A DNA stretch of 64,000 nucleotides from Ecdyonurus torrentis. Lineage: Eukaryota > Arthropoda > Insecta > Ephemeroptera > Heptageniidae. This document shows, in pieces, positions 27,200 to 39,992 of the stretch. The DNA lies in the NCBI GenBank assembly GCA_949318235.1, contig OX439133.1, forward strand, positions 19,419,451 through 19,483,450. Direction: 5' to 3'. The notes beneath the pieces were generated by a model. The model had not been told where the DNA came from. It saw nothing but the letters and a program-made list of their open reading frames with translations, and did not search any database. Within the stretch, counting starts at the first letter, position 1. Each line of letters opens with the position of its first letter. The position numbers and the translations under genes are program-made.

Positions 27200-30100
27200 A
27201 TGGGTGCTACAAGAGTGATTCAAGTCACCAATATTGCCCCACAAGCAACAAAAGATCAAATGCAAACGTTGTTTGGGTTTTTATGTAAAATTGATGATAT
27301 TCGTCTCTACCCTACTGTGTAAGTTTCTTTTGTTACAAAATATATTTGTTTTTCATCACAAATAACATAATTTTCTTTAATTTTTCAAATATTTATTTAA
27401 TATTTTATGTTATTAATCATGAATTAACGTTATTAAATATGTATTTACCTGTTAAATGCTGTAATAAGTAATTTAATTTGCATGTTTTATTTTTGTGTAC
27501 AGTACTGGTATGCATACCGGTATGTATGTACACATTATGAAATGGACTTTTATTTGTATGAATTCTTAATTATATTTAAATTTCAGACGTGATGTGGCAG
27601 TTCCAGTACAATCTCGTATTTGTTACGTGAAATTTCACGATGCAGAGTGGGTTCCAGTAGCTCAACATTTGACCAACACTGTCTTCATTGATCGTGCACT
27701 TGTTGTTACTCCATATGAAAGCAGTAAGTATACATACATAGATATTTGGGTATCATACATACATTTTGACATTATATTGGTCCAATATATACCTTATGTA
27801 TTTGCTCATCATACTTATATGTTAGTACTGTAAACTACTTATGTCTATTAAACAAAAAAAAACGTGAATGTTGCCGTGAAAAACCTAACTGAATTGTTCC
27901 TGTCTACAAATGGCATACCTAATATGTATATACTAGCACAGAAAGCTTCAAGATACAGTAATTGATTAGGTTTTTCCATTTAATCATTTAAAAAGCATTA
28001 TGTCATTTATTTTTTATTTGAAGCAAAAAAAGGGGGGGGGGGGTACGGACAACATTTATTGTTTGTAACTCCTAATGATGTTCGTAAACCCTGTTTTTCA
28101 TACCACAAACCACAAAAAAATGACGATCACCTTAATGCTTTTTAATTTTTATTTTTTGGAATTGCGCATATTTTGGAGCAAGTGCACAGGGTTTACAAAC
28201 ACTATGTGTACTTACTATTATTGTTAGAAATCACACTGCACATCAATATGTGTAACTCGTTTTTTGTCACGCAAAGCAAAATGTGTAAGGCATTTCCAAA
28301 CGTTATGTAGATGGCACATAGGTATTGCTTCGCGTGACTAATAACGAGATAAACATTTTGCTTAGCGTGACAAAAAAACGAGTTATACATATTGTTAGCC
28401 ATCGCACTGCACATGTAAAATAGGCGCTAAATTACAAAAAAGTGATAACTGATGCTATGTATTTTGTTCCAGATGATATCCCCGATGAGCTGAAAGCTCT
28501 CCAGATTACCAACAATGGTACTCTTGGTATGTCCGAGCCTTGCTTACCCTCTCACGTGACCAATCAACTGGAGGGAGTACCTCCATACCAAGTAGTAGCT
28601 ACACATGATCCTAACCTCGTAGCTAATGGTCTACCTAAGTATCCACCATTGCCAGCGACCATGGATACAAGGAAGATAGCGGAGATCAGAAGGACCTTGT
28701 TGATTATCAACGTGGCACACTCGGTAAGTTTTGGAGTATTTAAATTTGTGTTAAATTTTAGTTTTTCCAAATAAAGACCTTTGTAGAGTTTTTTTTGCCA
28801 TTCGACTATGAGCTCTTTGAAAAGAACAGGTAAGAATTAAGGTTGAATAAAAAAAAAAAAAAAAAAATTGTGTCTAAAAAATCAGCCGAGATTCAGAAGA
28901 CATGTAAGGGACATTGATGAAGTTAATAATGTTGAAATGTTGTGTTTGCCTGTAGGTAAGCCCAGAGCAGTTGATTGATATCTTCCAGAGTGCAGGAGAA
29001 GTAAAGTACGTGAGGTTCTGTACCAGACCTGCAGACCCAAATCGTTATGCCCTCATTGAGTTCTCAGAGCAACCTTCCATCATCCAAGCTCTCAAGAAGA
29101 ATGGCTCAGAGGTGCAGGGACAAACCATTAAGTAAGTTACATAGGTAACAGTTTGCATTGTTTTGTTAGCTGAATTAAAAAATAATAATTATAAAAAAAA
29201 AAAGCAAATTTTGAACCCTATGATCTTTACACAGCAAAGATTTTTTTTTTTTTTTTTTTTTTAAACCTCCTTTGACACATCAACTTTTAGCTAACATCAC
29301 AAGCTAATTTTTATTTAAAATTACGCTGTTATTAAAGCCCTTGTCAACTTAATTTTTTTATCATTTAGAAAACTAGATTGATAATTACTTAATTACCATA
29401 CCTTATTATCCATGAATTATACACCACCACGTTGATTTTGTATTTAAGTAATTTAAATAAGTTATAAGCAAAGGAAGTAAAAGGCAGCATTTCAATAAAA
29501 AAACATTGCCACCCATCTCGCCTGCTCTGTACCTTGACCTGTGTTGTCTTTGACCACTTATGTTAACTTAAAAACAGGAAAAGGAAGTGCTGGAAAAGGA
29601 AGCAGTGTGATCTTAAAAGTTGGAGGTGGCTCAGGTCTAGCTTGCTGCTGTCTTGAAGTTTTCTCCCACTTTTACCATCACATGGTTTCCTTTTCTGGCA
29701 CTTCTTTTTCCATTTTTTAGAGTAAACATACGTACACTTCATGTTTATGTTGCTACATTTACCATTTTTACATACATATCCAATGCTTTGTAACTTATCC
29801 TGAAGCTTATTAGTAGCAAGTCAGTATAACTTCACAATACAGGATGTTCTACAATTGTTGTGTGATATTACAGGGTGTACCACTCCACACAAGCCATTCT
29901 GAAGCCCCAAGCTAAGAGCAATGAGGCAGCACAGAGAGAGATAGAAGAAGCCATGTCTCGTGTCAAAGAAGCACAGAGCCTAATCTCTGCGGCAATAGAT
30001 CCCGGTATGTGTGTGTTGATTTATTTATTTATTCATTCATTAAGTACAGACATTTTACTTAAAAATAAATTTCTATTGACTTATGGCCATTCAATCAATG

Positions 30101-33100
30101 CAATCAGATGAGATTTCAGTTGACACAACTATTTAAATACATGTTATTCCCATGTGCCATCAGAAATTCATTATTTTGGTAAAGTGAATGTACTAGGTTT
30201 TGTAGTAGAAAATAATAATAGTAATTGGCAGGGTTTAATTAGTTCCAAAATTAAGTTGGTAAATGGTGATTGCCCTTTTTTTTTTTTTTTTTGTTGTTTT
30301 TTGGCAGTAAAACCCCTATTTTAAAAATGTTGACTCTTGTAAATGTAAATGTGATGTACTGTACTGTATATTTTTATCATGATTTGTTTTTTTCTCCTGT
30401 GTTTCAGTATTTGGTATGCTAGGCAAAGGTCGCAGACGTAGTCGCTCAAGGTCAAGATCGAGGTCACGTAGTCGTCGTTCTAGACGTAGGTCAAGGTCAC
30501 GCAGACGTTCTAGATCTCGTTCAAGGTGAGTTAAATTGCTCTAAAAACAATATAGTGCTTTTTTTTTTAAGTAGGTGAGGAGAGGAATACTGTACCTTTA
30601 CTGTTATTATTATTTTTATTTTTTTATTTTTTTACTAAAAAAAAATTCTGCTTCATTCATTTGCTTCATTTACTGCTTCATTCAATCTAGTACATAAAAT
30701 AACCATCTATTCAAAAAACTATATCGAGAGCTAAGCGGCATTTCATACTTGTGCAATCTCCGCTGGTGCAATTTTGGCACACTTGCAATCTACGCCACGC
30801 CTACTAATGTCTGATCTGTACAGGCTAAGCGTATAAAGATGTTTGAAATATTACTACACATTCTGTTTTCTTGCATTTCAAGTTATTTGGATTAAAAAAT
30901 TTGATATGTAACCAAATTGCCAAAATAGTACGTAGCTAAATAGTTTAAGTATTGTTTGGCTGTGAGTTTATTTTCTCACTTAAACCACTTCTGTAAGTTC
31001 TTCATTCTATGTACAGAATACAACAAAATAATACAGCCCATCCTTAGAGTCAAAACTAATCTAATTTTAACATGTGTATATTTACTTGTGATGTTACAGA
31101 GAACGTCGTCGCCGAGGCTCACGTACCCGCAGATCGCGCTCTCGTTCACGCAGACGCAGTAGATCTCGGTAATCTTGCTTGCATGATGTCGGTCGACACG
31201 ACACAACAAAACTTCATAAACCTTCTTTTTATTTTTGACTTACTTAGTCGTAATATGTGATCTATTTCTATTTAGAAGTTTTTATCAAGGGATTTTAGTA
31301 GCCAAATATTAGTATTATCGTGATAAAAATGCAACATTCTTGCACAAAATTACTGTGTACTTAAAGCCTTAGACCAAATGAAACAACAGGCTTTTTAATA
31401 AGTAAAGGCATAGTACACTTTGAACAAAAAACTTGTCTAATATCCTAACATACCTAATTAAGTCCCTAAAATATCTCAAGTATTCTCACTAAACTATTTT
31501 TACATTGTTGAAAAACTCACTCAAATAACATGCATTTAAAATGACAATCATAACCTTTCAACAATGAAAAACATTATTAATCTTTTTTAGCTTGTGAGAA
31601 TACTTTGGAAGATTTTATAAAGGTCAAAAATACAGGGAGGGGGGGGGGGGGGAGTGAGTTTAATATTTCATCCTGGTAGCTGCAAAAGGCCTCATCTCCA
31701 GTGATTAGAATTACATACAAGGGCCTATCTCTAGTGCAAAACCTTATAGCATAATCAATGGAGAAAGGGTCTTTTGTCACAATACACTGGAGATAATGGG
31801 TTTTGGAGCACCCTTGTTCTAATTTAAATTGAAGGGAGGGGGGGGGGAGGGGAGAAACTATCTTATTTACTTCTCAAATATTGCGTCAAAGTGCAAGTTT
31901 AATTAAATTAAGTCGCCCAATTAAAATTAAACTGTAAATTTGTGATCAATATTGCTTAAAGTCAAAGAGGCAAAAATACTTAGCGAGTCATTTTCCACTT
32001 TGTTTTGCTGCACAATAAATTGCATTGCAAAATATATGCACCTAAATCATGACTTGTTGCATTAATAAAAAAAAAAAAAAAAAAAATCCTATAGATAAAA
32101 GTCTGAAATGCTAAATAGATACATTTAAAGCCCTTGTCAAGTTACTTTTTTTTATCATTTAGAATGCTAGATTGATATTTACCATGAATTAGACACCGCC
32201 ATGTTGATTTTGTATTTATTTTCCTTCTGACGGTTATTTCACAAATCTGACGTCACAATGTACCACCACCAATCACAGTCACCGCTCTGGTCATAAATTT
32301 AAGCCCTTCCCTCAAGTTCTTTACCCCTATCACGGCCTCATCGGTACATTGTAACGTCAGATGCGTGAAATAACCATCAAAATGAAAATAAATACAAAAT
32401 CCACGTGTTGGTGTCTAATTCATGGACAATAAGGTATGGTAAATATCAATCTAGTATTCTAAATGATAAAAAAGTAAGTTGACAAGGGCTTTAATATTTT
32501 TATTTAGTGATTTATAAACCAAAGTATGTACCATTTAAAAAATATCAATCTATTGGAAAGTATGATCTCTATAAAACTGGCTACTAAATTTCTTACTTGA
32601 AAAAACTTCTATAAATTTCAATGTTTTCTAATTATTATGCAATCAACAATGACACTTCAGTTTTATTATCTCATACCATACTATGGTATTCAATCTTGAA
32701 AAGATCTGATTTTGCGTTTATTTCAAAACGCTTTAAGATTTTATTTTTATTAATTTTATATCAAATACGTTTAATTTTAAGAATTAATTTTTTTAACTCT
32801 GAACTGTCATTAAATTATTATTAATTTGGGTATCATTTTTTTCTTTTTGTTTTTTATTACAAAATTTAAGGTTTAAAAAAGAAAAAAAAGTGAAAATTTT
32901 CTTTTTTGGCCTTAATTTTTGTAAAATTATTACAATTTTGATTTTTATCAATAATTTTGAAATAAATCAATAATTATTAGAAATTTTTGATATTTTATTT
33001 CCAATTTTATTTTTACCCTGTATTTTTATATATTATTGGGAATAACTAATTGTTTCAATGAAGGTTTATGAAGTTTTTATTATTGTTTGGTGGAGGAATA

Positions 33101-33512
33101 TTAATTAACATTAATTTTTGCTTATTTAGCTAATCAATTATTTTTCAAATTTTTAATATTTTTTTTGTCGCTTTTAGGTTAGAAACTAAAATTTAATTAC
33201 ACTAATTATTTTTACGCTTAATTTTACATTTATTTAATGTGTTTATTAGTTTTTTTTATATAGGCTAATAATTTTTATATGAATGCAACGTAGATTTTAA
33301 AAAATATATACCATATTATAATATTACTAAAATTCAATCAATAAAAATGATCTTCTTTATAGGTATATGAGGAAGCTACTATTGCATGATATATACCGGT
33401 AGGAAATGAAAACTTTATTGGGTATTTTTTTTTATTTGTCATGGTTATTGGAAAGCAGGAAATGGAAGGGAAATAACATAATAGGTTATTTCAAAATAAC
33501 TTATGAAGCATA

Positions 33513-33548
<36 letters not shown>

Positions 33549-35534
33549 ACACCACATTTTTGTGCATGTAACTAGTCAAAATGATATCTATCACAAAAGT
33601 ATTGCATTTATCATAGTTTAAAGTTAATGTTATAAATATTAATTATGTTGACTTTTAAAAATATGTCAAAGTGTCATCAAATTATAAGGTTAGATATAAA
33701 TTTTTAAATTGAGAAGGATGCAAAAATAGCATTTATCTTACTAAAACATTATTCTGGATTAAGAAAAGAAGAAAATCTGTCAATTAGTCATAAAATATTT
33801 TTTTAAATCCCTTGTCAACTTACCTTTTTATCATTTAGAGTACTAGATTGATAATAACCACACCTTATTATCCATGAATTAGACACCAACACGTTGATTT
33901 TGTATTTATTTTCATTTTAACTGTTAAATCACGCATCTGACGTCACAATGTACCACAACCAATCACAGTCACCGCTCTGGTCACGTGATAAATTTAAGCC
34001 CCTCCCTCAAGTTTTTTGCCCCTATCACTGTCCCATCTGTACATTGTGATGTCAGATACATGATATGACAGTCAAAATGAAAATAAATACAAAATCAACG
34101 TGTTGGTGTCTAATTCATGGATAATAAGGTATGGTAATTATCAATCTAGTATTCTAAATGATAAAAAAGGTAAGTTGACAAGGGCTTTAATGAGCACAGA
34201 GTAACAAAAGTTACTCTTTAATGTTTGTTTTTTCTGCTTCACGTTTTACACAAACACAATAGGTATTGACTATTGTTTATTTCATTTCTGTCTGCTACAA
34301 TCAATATACACAGCAAACTACACCTCTGGCTAAAAGTTTGAGAATGAATTGTATAGGCAACCCTCAACCACACTATGCTATCTTTATAATATAACGCCAC
34401 AGCCGCTGCAGCCCAGTTTTTAAACTTTGCTTAGGCTCACATCTACATAAGTACACTAAAGTCGGGGCCACAATGATTTCCAGCCCTGTGGTTGGCTAAA
34501 ATAGGCTGCGCCCACAAAATTGACCAATCATAGAGCTTAAAATCAAGCTTGTGGTTTTGTTGTGGTCAGCACTTAAAGTTATGATTTTAGCAATATTTAT
34601 TCACAGCACCATAATTTCAACAACATGTAATAATAATTATACTGTACAGCAAAACAAATATTGTTGTACAGCATAATTATGTACATGGACAAACATGAGT
34701 TATAATTATGCTAGCTCAATGTAGCAACATAATTTATGTTATGCTATAATGTATAGTTATTATACTGCATAGCATAATAATTAAGATGTTCAGCATAATT
34801 ACGTATCAACATTACAAAATACCAACATTTGTGCTCTATAATATAAGGTGTATGCACATGACGTCATTTTTAATGCGCTTCGAGGCCATACTGGAGTAGT
34901 GAATAACATTGCTCAGCATAGGACAAACTTTGTTTTTGGCTAGTTTCTTTTGGGAAATCGATTATTTTTTTGTTATTATTAATTTTCTCACATACTTGAG
35001 ATACTAATTCAACAAATTTACAGCATCAATGCTCTCAAAAAAATATTGTGTAGTATTTTTAAACTGGCAAAATGAATTATTTTCCTATGTGGCCCATGTT
35101 ATTGAGTTATCCAACATGGCGTTGACTTTCACATGAATGCATAGACCCTATAAAATTTGCAATCTAATACCATGACTTTAATTACTAAATTAGGTGGTTG
35201 TTTGTTTGCTCTGTGCAGATCTCGTCGCTCTCGCTCCAAGTCCAAGACTCGTCGTGCAGGTGGTGAACGTGTCAAGGAGAAAGATAAGGAGAAGGAGAAG
35301 AAAAAAGATAAGAAGGAGACAAAGTTGGATGATAGGAAAGATGTGGAGATAGATATCAAGAAAGAAAGCAGTGAGGATAAAATGGTAAGCATTAAGGGGG
35401 GAAATCAGCTACTGCAGGATTTGACTAAAAAGTTGTAAAGAAATAAAAATGTAAAATTTTGCACATTGATACATTAGGATAGGGTATCTTCAAAAATATA
35501 AAAAATTTAGGGATCACCATGCTGGAGTTTAAAT

Positions 35535-35573
<39 letters not shown>

Positions 35574-37248
35574 TTTTAGTCCCATAAGAGCCAGTGTTAA
35601 TTTCAATAGTTATTTTCTCTATTATCTTATGGTCATGAATTCTAAAAATTGTATCATAGGTAACTGTTACTATTAACTTTTAAATGTCATCATAAAGCAT
35701 GGAAGTTTTCCTTTTAGATTTTGAGATACATGCCATCTGTCACTTTGCTAAGAGTCTTGACCCAATATTATGTAAACTTGAAATACTGTGTGTGCTTTAA
35801 TTTTATTGATTTTAATTTACAAACATTGTGTATGTATTTCAGATTGATGAGGTAGAAAGAGTAAAAGAAGATATTGAAATTAAAAAAGAAATTGAAGAAA
35901 AATCCCCAGAAAAAGAACGTTCCATTGAAAAAAGTTCTGTAGAACGTGGTATGAAAGACGAGAAACGTCGTCGAAGATCTACATCACGTTCACCAAGTAA
36001 AGCACGTAAACATCGTAGCCGTACACCAAGTCCTAAACGTCGTCGTAAGTCACGTTCTCCAAGTCCACGCAGACGTAAGAAATCACGTTCAAAGTCACCA
36101 CGGCGTAGGTCGAGGTCACGTACACCGGTGAAACGTCGTAGTAGGTCACCTAAACGTCGTAGTCGTAGCAGATCATTGGGCAGGAGAGTCGTGAGTCCGA
36201 GAAGAGGAAGAAAGTCACCGGCAAGGTCAAAAAGGTCAAGGTCACGTCATAAATCAAGATCCCGTTCTAGATCAAGGTAGTTGATCTTTTTTTTTTTTTT
36301 TTTTTTTTATGTTCACATTGGTTATTAAGGTTATTTAAAAGGTGCATTCACAAAGTGTTTATTCAATTATCACATCCATTTATTTAAATTGACTACTGTA
36401 TTAATTAAACAAATGTTTTGAGGCCAATTTTAAAGCCCTTTTAAACTTTTTTGTTTTTTATCATTTAAATTACTAGATTCATAATTACCTTACCTTATTA
36501 TCCATGAATTAGACACCACCACGTTGATTTTGTGTTTATTTTTATTTTGATGGTTGAAATAACATGTATCTGATGTCACAATGTACCAATGGTGCAGGAA
36601 AGTGGTGGGAAAGGGTTTGAATTTATCATTGGTCTGATCTGATCACAAGGTAAGTCAGCCAATCACAGTCACTGGTATGGTCACGTGATAAATTCAAACC
36701 ACTTTCCTGCCCCATCCATTCAGTGATTGTTTATGTTTACTCAAAATGCGGAAAAGGAAGTGCAGGAAGAGGAAACTGTCACGGAAGAGGTGACAGTAAA
36801 AGTGGGAGGTAGGTCAGGCCTAGCTTGCTGCTGGCACCAACTTTTCTCCTACTTTTACCGTCACGTGGTTTCCTCTTCCGGCCACTTCCTTTTCCTCTTT
36901 TTGAGTAAACATAAGCAATCATTGTGACGTCAGATACGTGTTTTTCAACTGTCAAGATGAAAATAAATACAAAATCAATATGTTGGTGTCTAATTCATGG
37001 ATAATAAGGTATGGTAATTATCAGTCTAGTATTATAAATCTTAAATAAATAAGTTGACAAGGGCTTTAAGCAATTTCGCTCACATTTGCTTTTGCTTTAA
37101 CTTTCTACGCATGCGCAGTACGTTGAAATGGTAGCGGATGTGAGAGAAATTGCTAAAAGGTCAACTGCAAAACAGGTGCTTCTTTACTAGTAAATACAGT
37201 GGGCATAGTTATGCAAAAAATAGCACTGTACAGTACAATATTTATGGT

Positions 37249-37298
<50 letters not shown>

Positions 37299-38930
37299 TA
37301 ATCTTAACTACTATTTGAATTACATGGGTAGTGCTTTTGTGTGCAAAAATCATTTTGTGAATGCAATTTTGTTCATATTTTTATTTTACAATTTTAATGG
37401 TATTTTTAGTAGGTCACATGGTAGAAGGGGAGAATGCGTAGATATATCTTCAAAACAAATATACGTACAGTAAACTCTTCATTTTGTAAACATGATAGGG
37501 ACCCAGAAAATTGTTATTTCACACAATCTAAAAGATTAAACATTGAAAAACCTATTTATGCTTTAGTCTGTAAAAAAAAAATAATAATAAAAAAAAAATA
37601 AATAAATAAAAAATAAATAAATAAATAAAAATCACAAAATTGAGAGTTTACTGTATTTACAATGGTAGTGGTAAAGTCAACTAAGGTGAAATTGAAAATG
37701 TGAGTTAAAATTGAACTCCAATCACAGACCTGCTTTCTAAGTGCTCTATGTCTAGTGAGATAGGGGATATCCGCATGACATCATATTTAATGCACTTGGA
37801 GGCCATACTGGAGTAATGAATAACATTACTCAGCATAGGACAAACTTTGTTTTTGTCTATTTTCTTTGGGAAATTGGTTAATTTTTTGTTATTATTATTT
37901 TTCTGACGTACTTAAAATACTAATTCAACCTATTAACAGCATCAATGCTCTCAAAAATATTGTTTAGTAGTTTTAAACTAGTAAAATGAGTTATTTTCCT
38001 ATTCAGCCAATGTTATTGACTGATCCAACATGGCGTCGACTTTAAAGGAGAGATTCAAGGGTTACAATATGACATTTTCAATGTTAGATAATGAGATGAA
38101 GTGATCATTGACTCACATGTGATGACCCAAAGGCCTTCTGTACCACCTTAAACTTGCGCTCATCCTGCGAGATATGCAACCTGCTACAACATTGTCTATA
38201 GTAAAGCCGTAACTATGACGTAAAAGATACGGGATAGGTTGCATGTCTTGCAGGATGATCACGAGTTTGTGGGGCTACGGAAGGACTTTGGGTCATCAGA
38301 TGTGAGTTTATGAACAGTTCTTCTCATTATCTAACATTGAAGAAGCCATGTTGTAAACCCTGAACTTTCTCTTTAACATGAATTGATACACTTTATAGGG
38401 AAAATTGAAAACACATGATTGGTGTTTTAATTTCAACCCACATTTTTAAATTCACCCTGGTTGACTGTACTATAAATTACTAACTCCTTGTTTGTTACTG
38501 ACATTACAGGAAGGAGAAATCCAAGCGCAAGGAGAAAGAACGTGAACGTAAAGACGAGAGATCAAGTCGTAAGAAAGAACCAAGAGAGAAGGACTCGGAC
38601 TCTTCTACGTCTAAAGTTCAACGTAATTATGATGAAGAAGAGCAAGGTTTTGACGCTATCGCTGTATCAGACGAACCTGCCCCACCTCCCCCACCACCTT
38701 CATCAGATCCACCCCCTCCTGCCCCACCTCCGCCTCCTAGCGAGTCCGAGGGTTCAAGTGACGAGGATTCAAAACCACCACCACCTCGAAGAAGTCCAGA
38801 ATCCGATACAAAATCACAGGATTCTGATTCTGATGATCGACCTTTATCTAACCTTAAACCTTCTGATTTAAGGTCTCCTTCAAGGTCTGATAGTCCTATG
38901 GATGCAAGTAGTGGTGGGGAATCACCATAA
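27200..38930 (+). CDS. SREK1: SREK1, splicing regulatory glutamic acid/lysine-rich protein (10 exons)
   Basis: Exons: 27200-27318, 27587-27723, 28473-28723, 28956-29131, 29874-30004, 30408-30525, 31100-31168, 35219-35384, 35843-36276 and 38510-38930 (stop TAA). They total 2,022 nt, so 673 aa, with all phases consistent. Residues about 4-85 are the first RRM (RVIQVTNIAP, then RICYVKF, then AQHLTNTVFIDRALVV), nearly the vertebrate SREK1 wording. Residues 157-230 are the second RRM (MDTRKIAEIRRTLLIINV, then RYALIEF). Next comes the family helix (EEAMSRVKEAQSLISAAIDP). Then follow RS blocks at about 275-345 and 430-540, separated by a Lys/Glu-rich segment. The last about 135 residues are acidic and Pro-rich. 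SREK1 is a nuclear regulator of alternative splicing that interacts with other SR proteins. ATG chosen because it opens the exon directly before RRM1. Exon 7 (69 bp, phase 2 to 2) could be skipped in frame. An AATAAA lies at 39,183-39,188. Confidence 0.95.
28030..28430. mobile_element. Adjacent palindromes in SREK1 intron 2
   Basis: 28,070-28,195 has GATGTTCGTAAACCCTGTTT paired with inverse CAGGGTTTACAAACAC. 28,205-28,415 has TGTTAGAAATCACACTGCAC, then TTTTGTCACGCAAAGCAAAA, inverted at the right (GCTTAGCGTGACAAAAAAAC, then TGTTAGCCATCGCACTGCAC). No coding content. Confidence 0.65.
28865..28917. mobile_element. R-family MITE, solo right end
   Basis: TTGTGTCTAAAAAATCAGCC, then GAAGACATGTAAGGGACATT, matches the right end of 16,868-17,183, about 39 bp upstream of SREK1 exon 4. 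Confidence 0.75.
29336..29760. mobile_element. L-family MITE (AGCCCTTGTCAACTTA ends), partial copy
   Basis: TTAA (29,332-29,335) then AGCCCTTGTCAACTTAATTT, as in the full copies at 32.1, 33.8 and 36.4 kb. Its centre has GGAAAAGGAAGTGCTGGAAA and an inverse, shared with the 36.4-kb copy. The right terminal arm is missing. Confidence 0.7.
31402..31465. mobile_element. Half-end of the GGAGTCATTGATTTC family
   Basis: AAAGGCATAGTACACTTTGA, then AAACTTGTCTAATATCCTAA, is the outer arm of the TTAA MITE family without the rest. SREK1 intron 7. Confidence 0.6.
32129..32490. mobile_element. L-family TTAA MITE, copy 1
   Basis: Exact TTAA on both sides (32,125-32,128 and 32,491-32,494). The arms AGCCCTTGTCAAGTTACTTT / AAGTAAGTTGACAAGGGCT continue for about 150 bp as inverted repeats. 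The loop holds TGACGTCACAATGTACC and TACATTGTAACGTCAGATG. No transposase. SREK1 intron 7. Confidence 0.88.
32500..33800. other. SREK1 intron 7, gene-free AT-rich part
   Basis: Strongly AT-rich with a poly(T) at about 33,518-33,546. No repeat family or gene recognised. Confidence 0.5.
33807..34186. mobile_element. L-family TTAA MITE, copy 2
   Basis: TTAA at 33,803-33,806 and 34,187-34,190. Same arms and CRE-like loop as copy 1. The central part GGTCACGTGATAAATTTAAG is shared with copy 3. Confidence 0.88.
34595..34815. repeat. TTATGCTATA-type palindromic AT-rich array
   Basis: Repeated short palindromic words (GCATAATTATG, AGCATAATAATTA, TTATGCTATAATG) alternate in both orientations. A similar array is at 49,985-50,165. 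Confidence 0.6.
34843..35152. mobile_element. M-family MITE copy 2
   Basis: Left end ATAAGGTGTATGCACATGAC includes the CRE-like TGACGTCA. Right end AACATGGCGTTGACTTTCAC, then GCATAGACCCTATA. It ends about 67 bp before SREK1 exon 8. Confidence 0.88.
36434..37065. mobile_element. L-family TTAA MITE, copy 3, with a larger palindromic loop
   Basis: TTAA at 36,430-36,433 and 37,066-37,069. The usual arms are present. The loop (36,750-36,905) has an extra hairpin AAAAGGAAGTGCAGGAAGAG / CTTCCGGCCACTTCCTTTTC. SREK1 intron 9. Confidence 0.88.
37760..38397. mobile_element. M-family MITE copy 3, interrupted by a P-family element
   Basis: Left part CCGCATGACATCATATTTAA to AACATGGCGTCGACTTTAA. The last segment (TTAACATGAATTGATACACT, then TTATAG) resumes after the 38,046-38,372 insertion. 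Confidence 0.88.
38046..38372. mobile_element. P-family TTAA MITE inside the M element
   Basis: TTAA on both sides (38,042-38,045 and 38,373-38,376), a duplication of the single TTAA of the host element. Long inverted arms include TGTTAGATAATGAGATGAAG and CTTCTCATTATCTAACATTG, then GATGACCCAAAGGCCTTCTG and its inverse. It ends about 137 bp before the last SREK1 exon. Confidence 0.9.
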
Positions 38931-39039
38931 TGTGGGATTTTGTACTGGCGTTGAAATTAGGGTCATTTGAAAGATGTTGATTTTTCATAAATTTATTGGC
39001 CTACGTTTTTTTTTAATTATTATTATTTTTTTACTTTTT

Positions 39040-39070
<31 letters not shown>

Positions 39071-39389
39071 AAGTAGTAATATAAAGCCCCTGTACTTGTA
39101 TGGCTTAAAAAGTAACCACTTTATAAGTATTGAAGTTCAACATAATGAAAAATCTCTAACTTTCAAAGGATTCTATTGAAGGAATAAAACAGCTAGGTTC
39201 ACTTTCAATCACTTTTAAATCACTTATGTAACTTTTTTACTGTATTAATACATGAAAAATAATAGCTTTTTTTTTTTCATTGTAATTTATCTTAAGTAGG
39301 TTGCCAAGATAAATAGAAAAAAATTAAAGAGAGCCTGGTCTCAAGAAAAATTTCCTCGATAATAAATCACCTTGAGTTAACAGAAGTTG

Positions 39390-39740
39390 CAATGTTCCTT
39401 TCTTCCGACTCCCTGTATAAATTTGTAGACAAACATGATTCAAGCTTTCACACTCTAGCGCTGCAATTGGTAGCTAAAACTACTATATTACAAATCATTA
39501 CAAATACTGCTTTACAAAGGTTTGAGGTCTTGTTGTCACCTGAGCGCAAGAATTCCGAGTAGTCATCTCTGTTTACGTCATACATTATATCGTTTCTGAC
39601 CTTTAGTCAGCCTTATCAATCCTTATCATATAATAGTTCAAATTGCCCCCATGCGTATCGCAGTGTTTCCTAGAGAGGGAAATTTAAAACAGTGTGTCTG
39701 AAAAATCAGCCAATAGTTGGAAGACATGTAAGGGATATTG
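39390..39740. mobile_element. R-family MITE copy 2
   Basis: AATGTTCCTTTCTTCCGACT at the left; GGAAGACATGTAAGGGATAT at the right. The interior GGTTTGAGGTCTTGTTGTCA, then GAGCGCAAGAATTCC, matches 16,868-17,183. Confidence 0.8.
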
Positions 39741-39814
39741 CAGAAGTTGGCTATTAACTATCAAATGTTAGTAGTATGTAATTAGTTAGGAAAGGTTAAA
39801 ACCATTTCGGTTTG

Positions 39815-39992
39815 AATTGATAATCAAAGAAAAGGATAGGAGAAACCAACAAGCTCCTTACCACGTTGAGGTCCGCAGCTCGGTGAAAATCTTGATGGCA
39901 CATGTGTGTAACCTGTGCCATCAAGATTTTCACCGAGCTGCAGACCTCATCGTGGTAAGGCGCTTGTTGGTTTCTCCTATCCTTTTCTTTGA
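39815..39992. mobile_element. Compact hairpin of the GATAGGAGAAACCAGC family
   Basis: GATAATCAAAGAAAAGGATA, then GGAGAAACCAACAAGC, to GGTGAAAATCTTGATGGCAC, is nearly perfectly inverted from 39,916 to 39,990. The loop is about 14 bp. Open frames on both strands come only from the symmetry. Confidence 0.85.
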
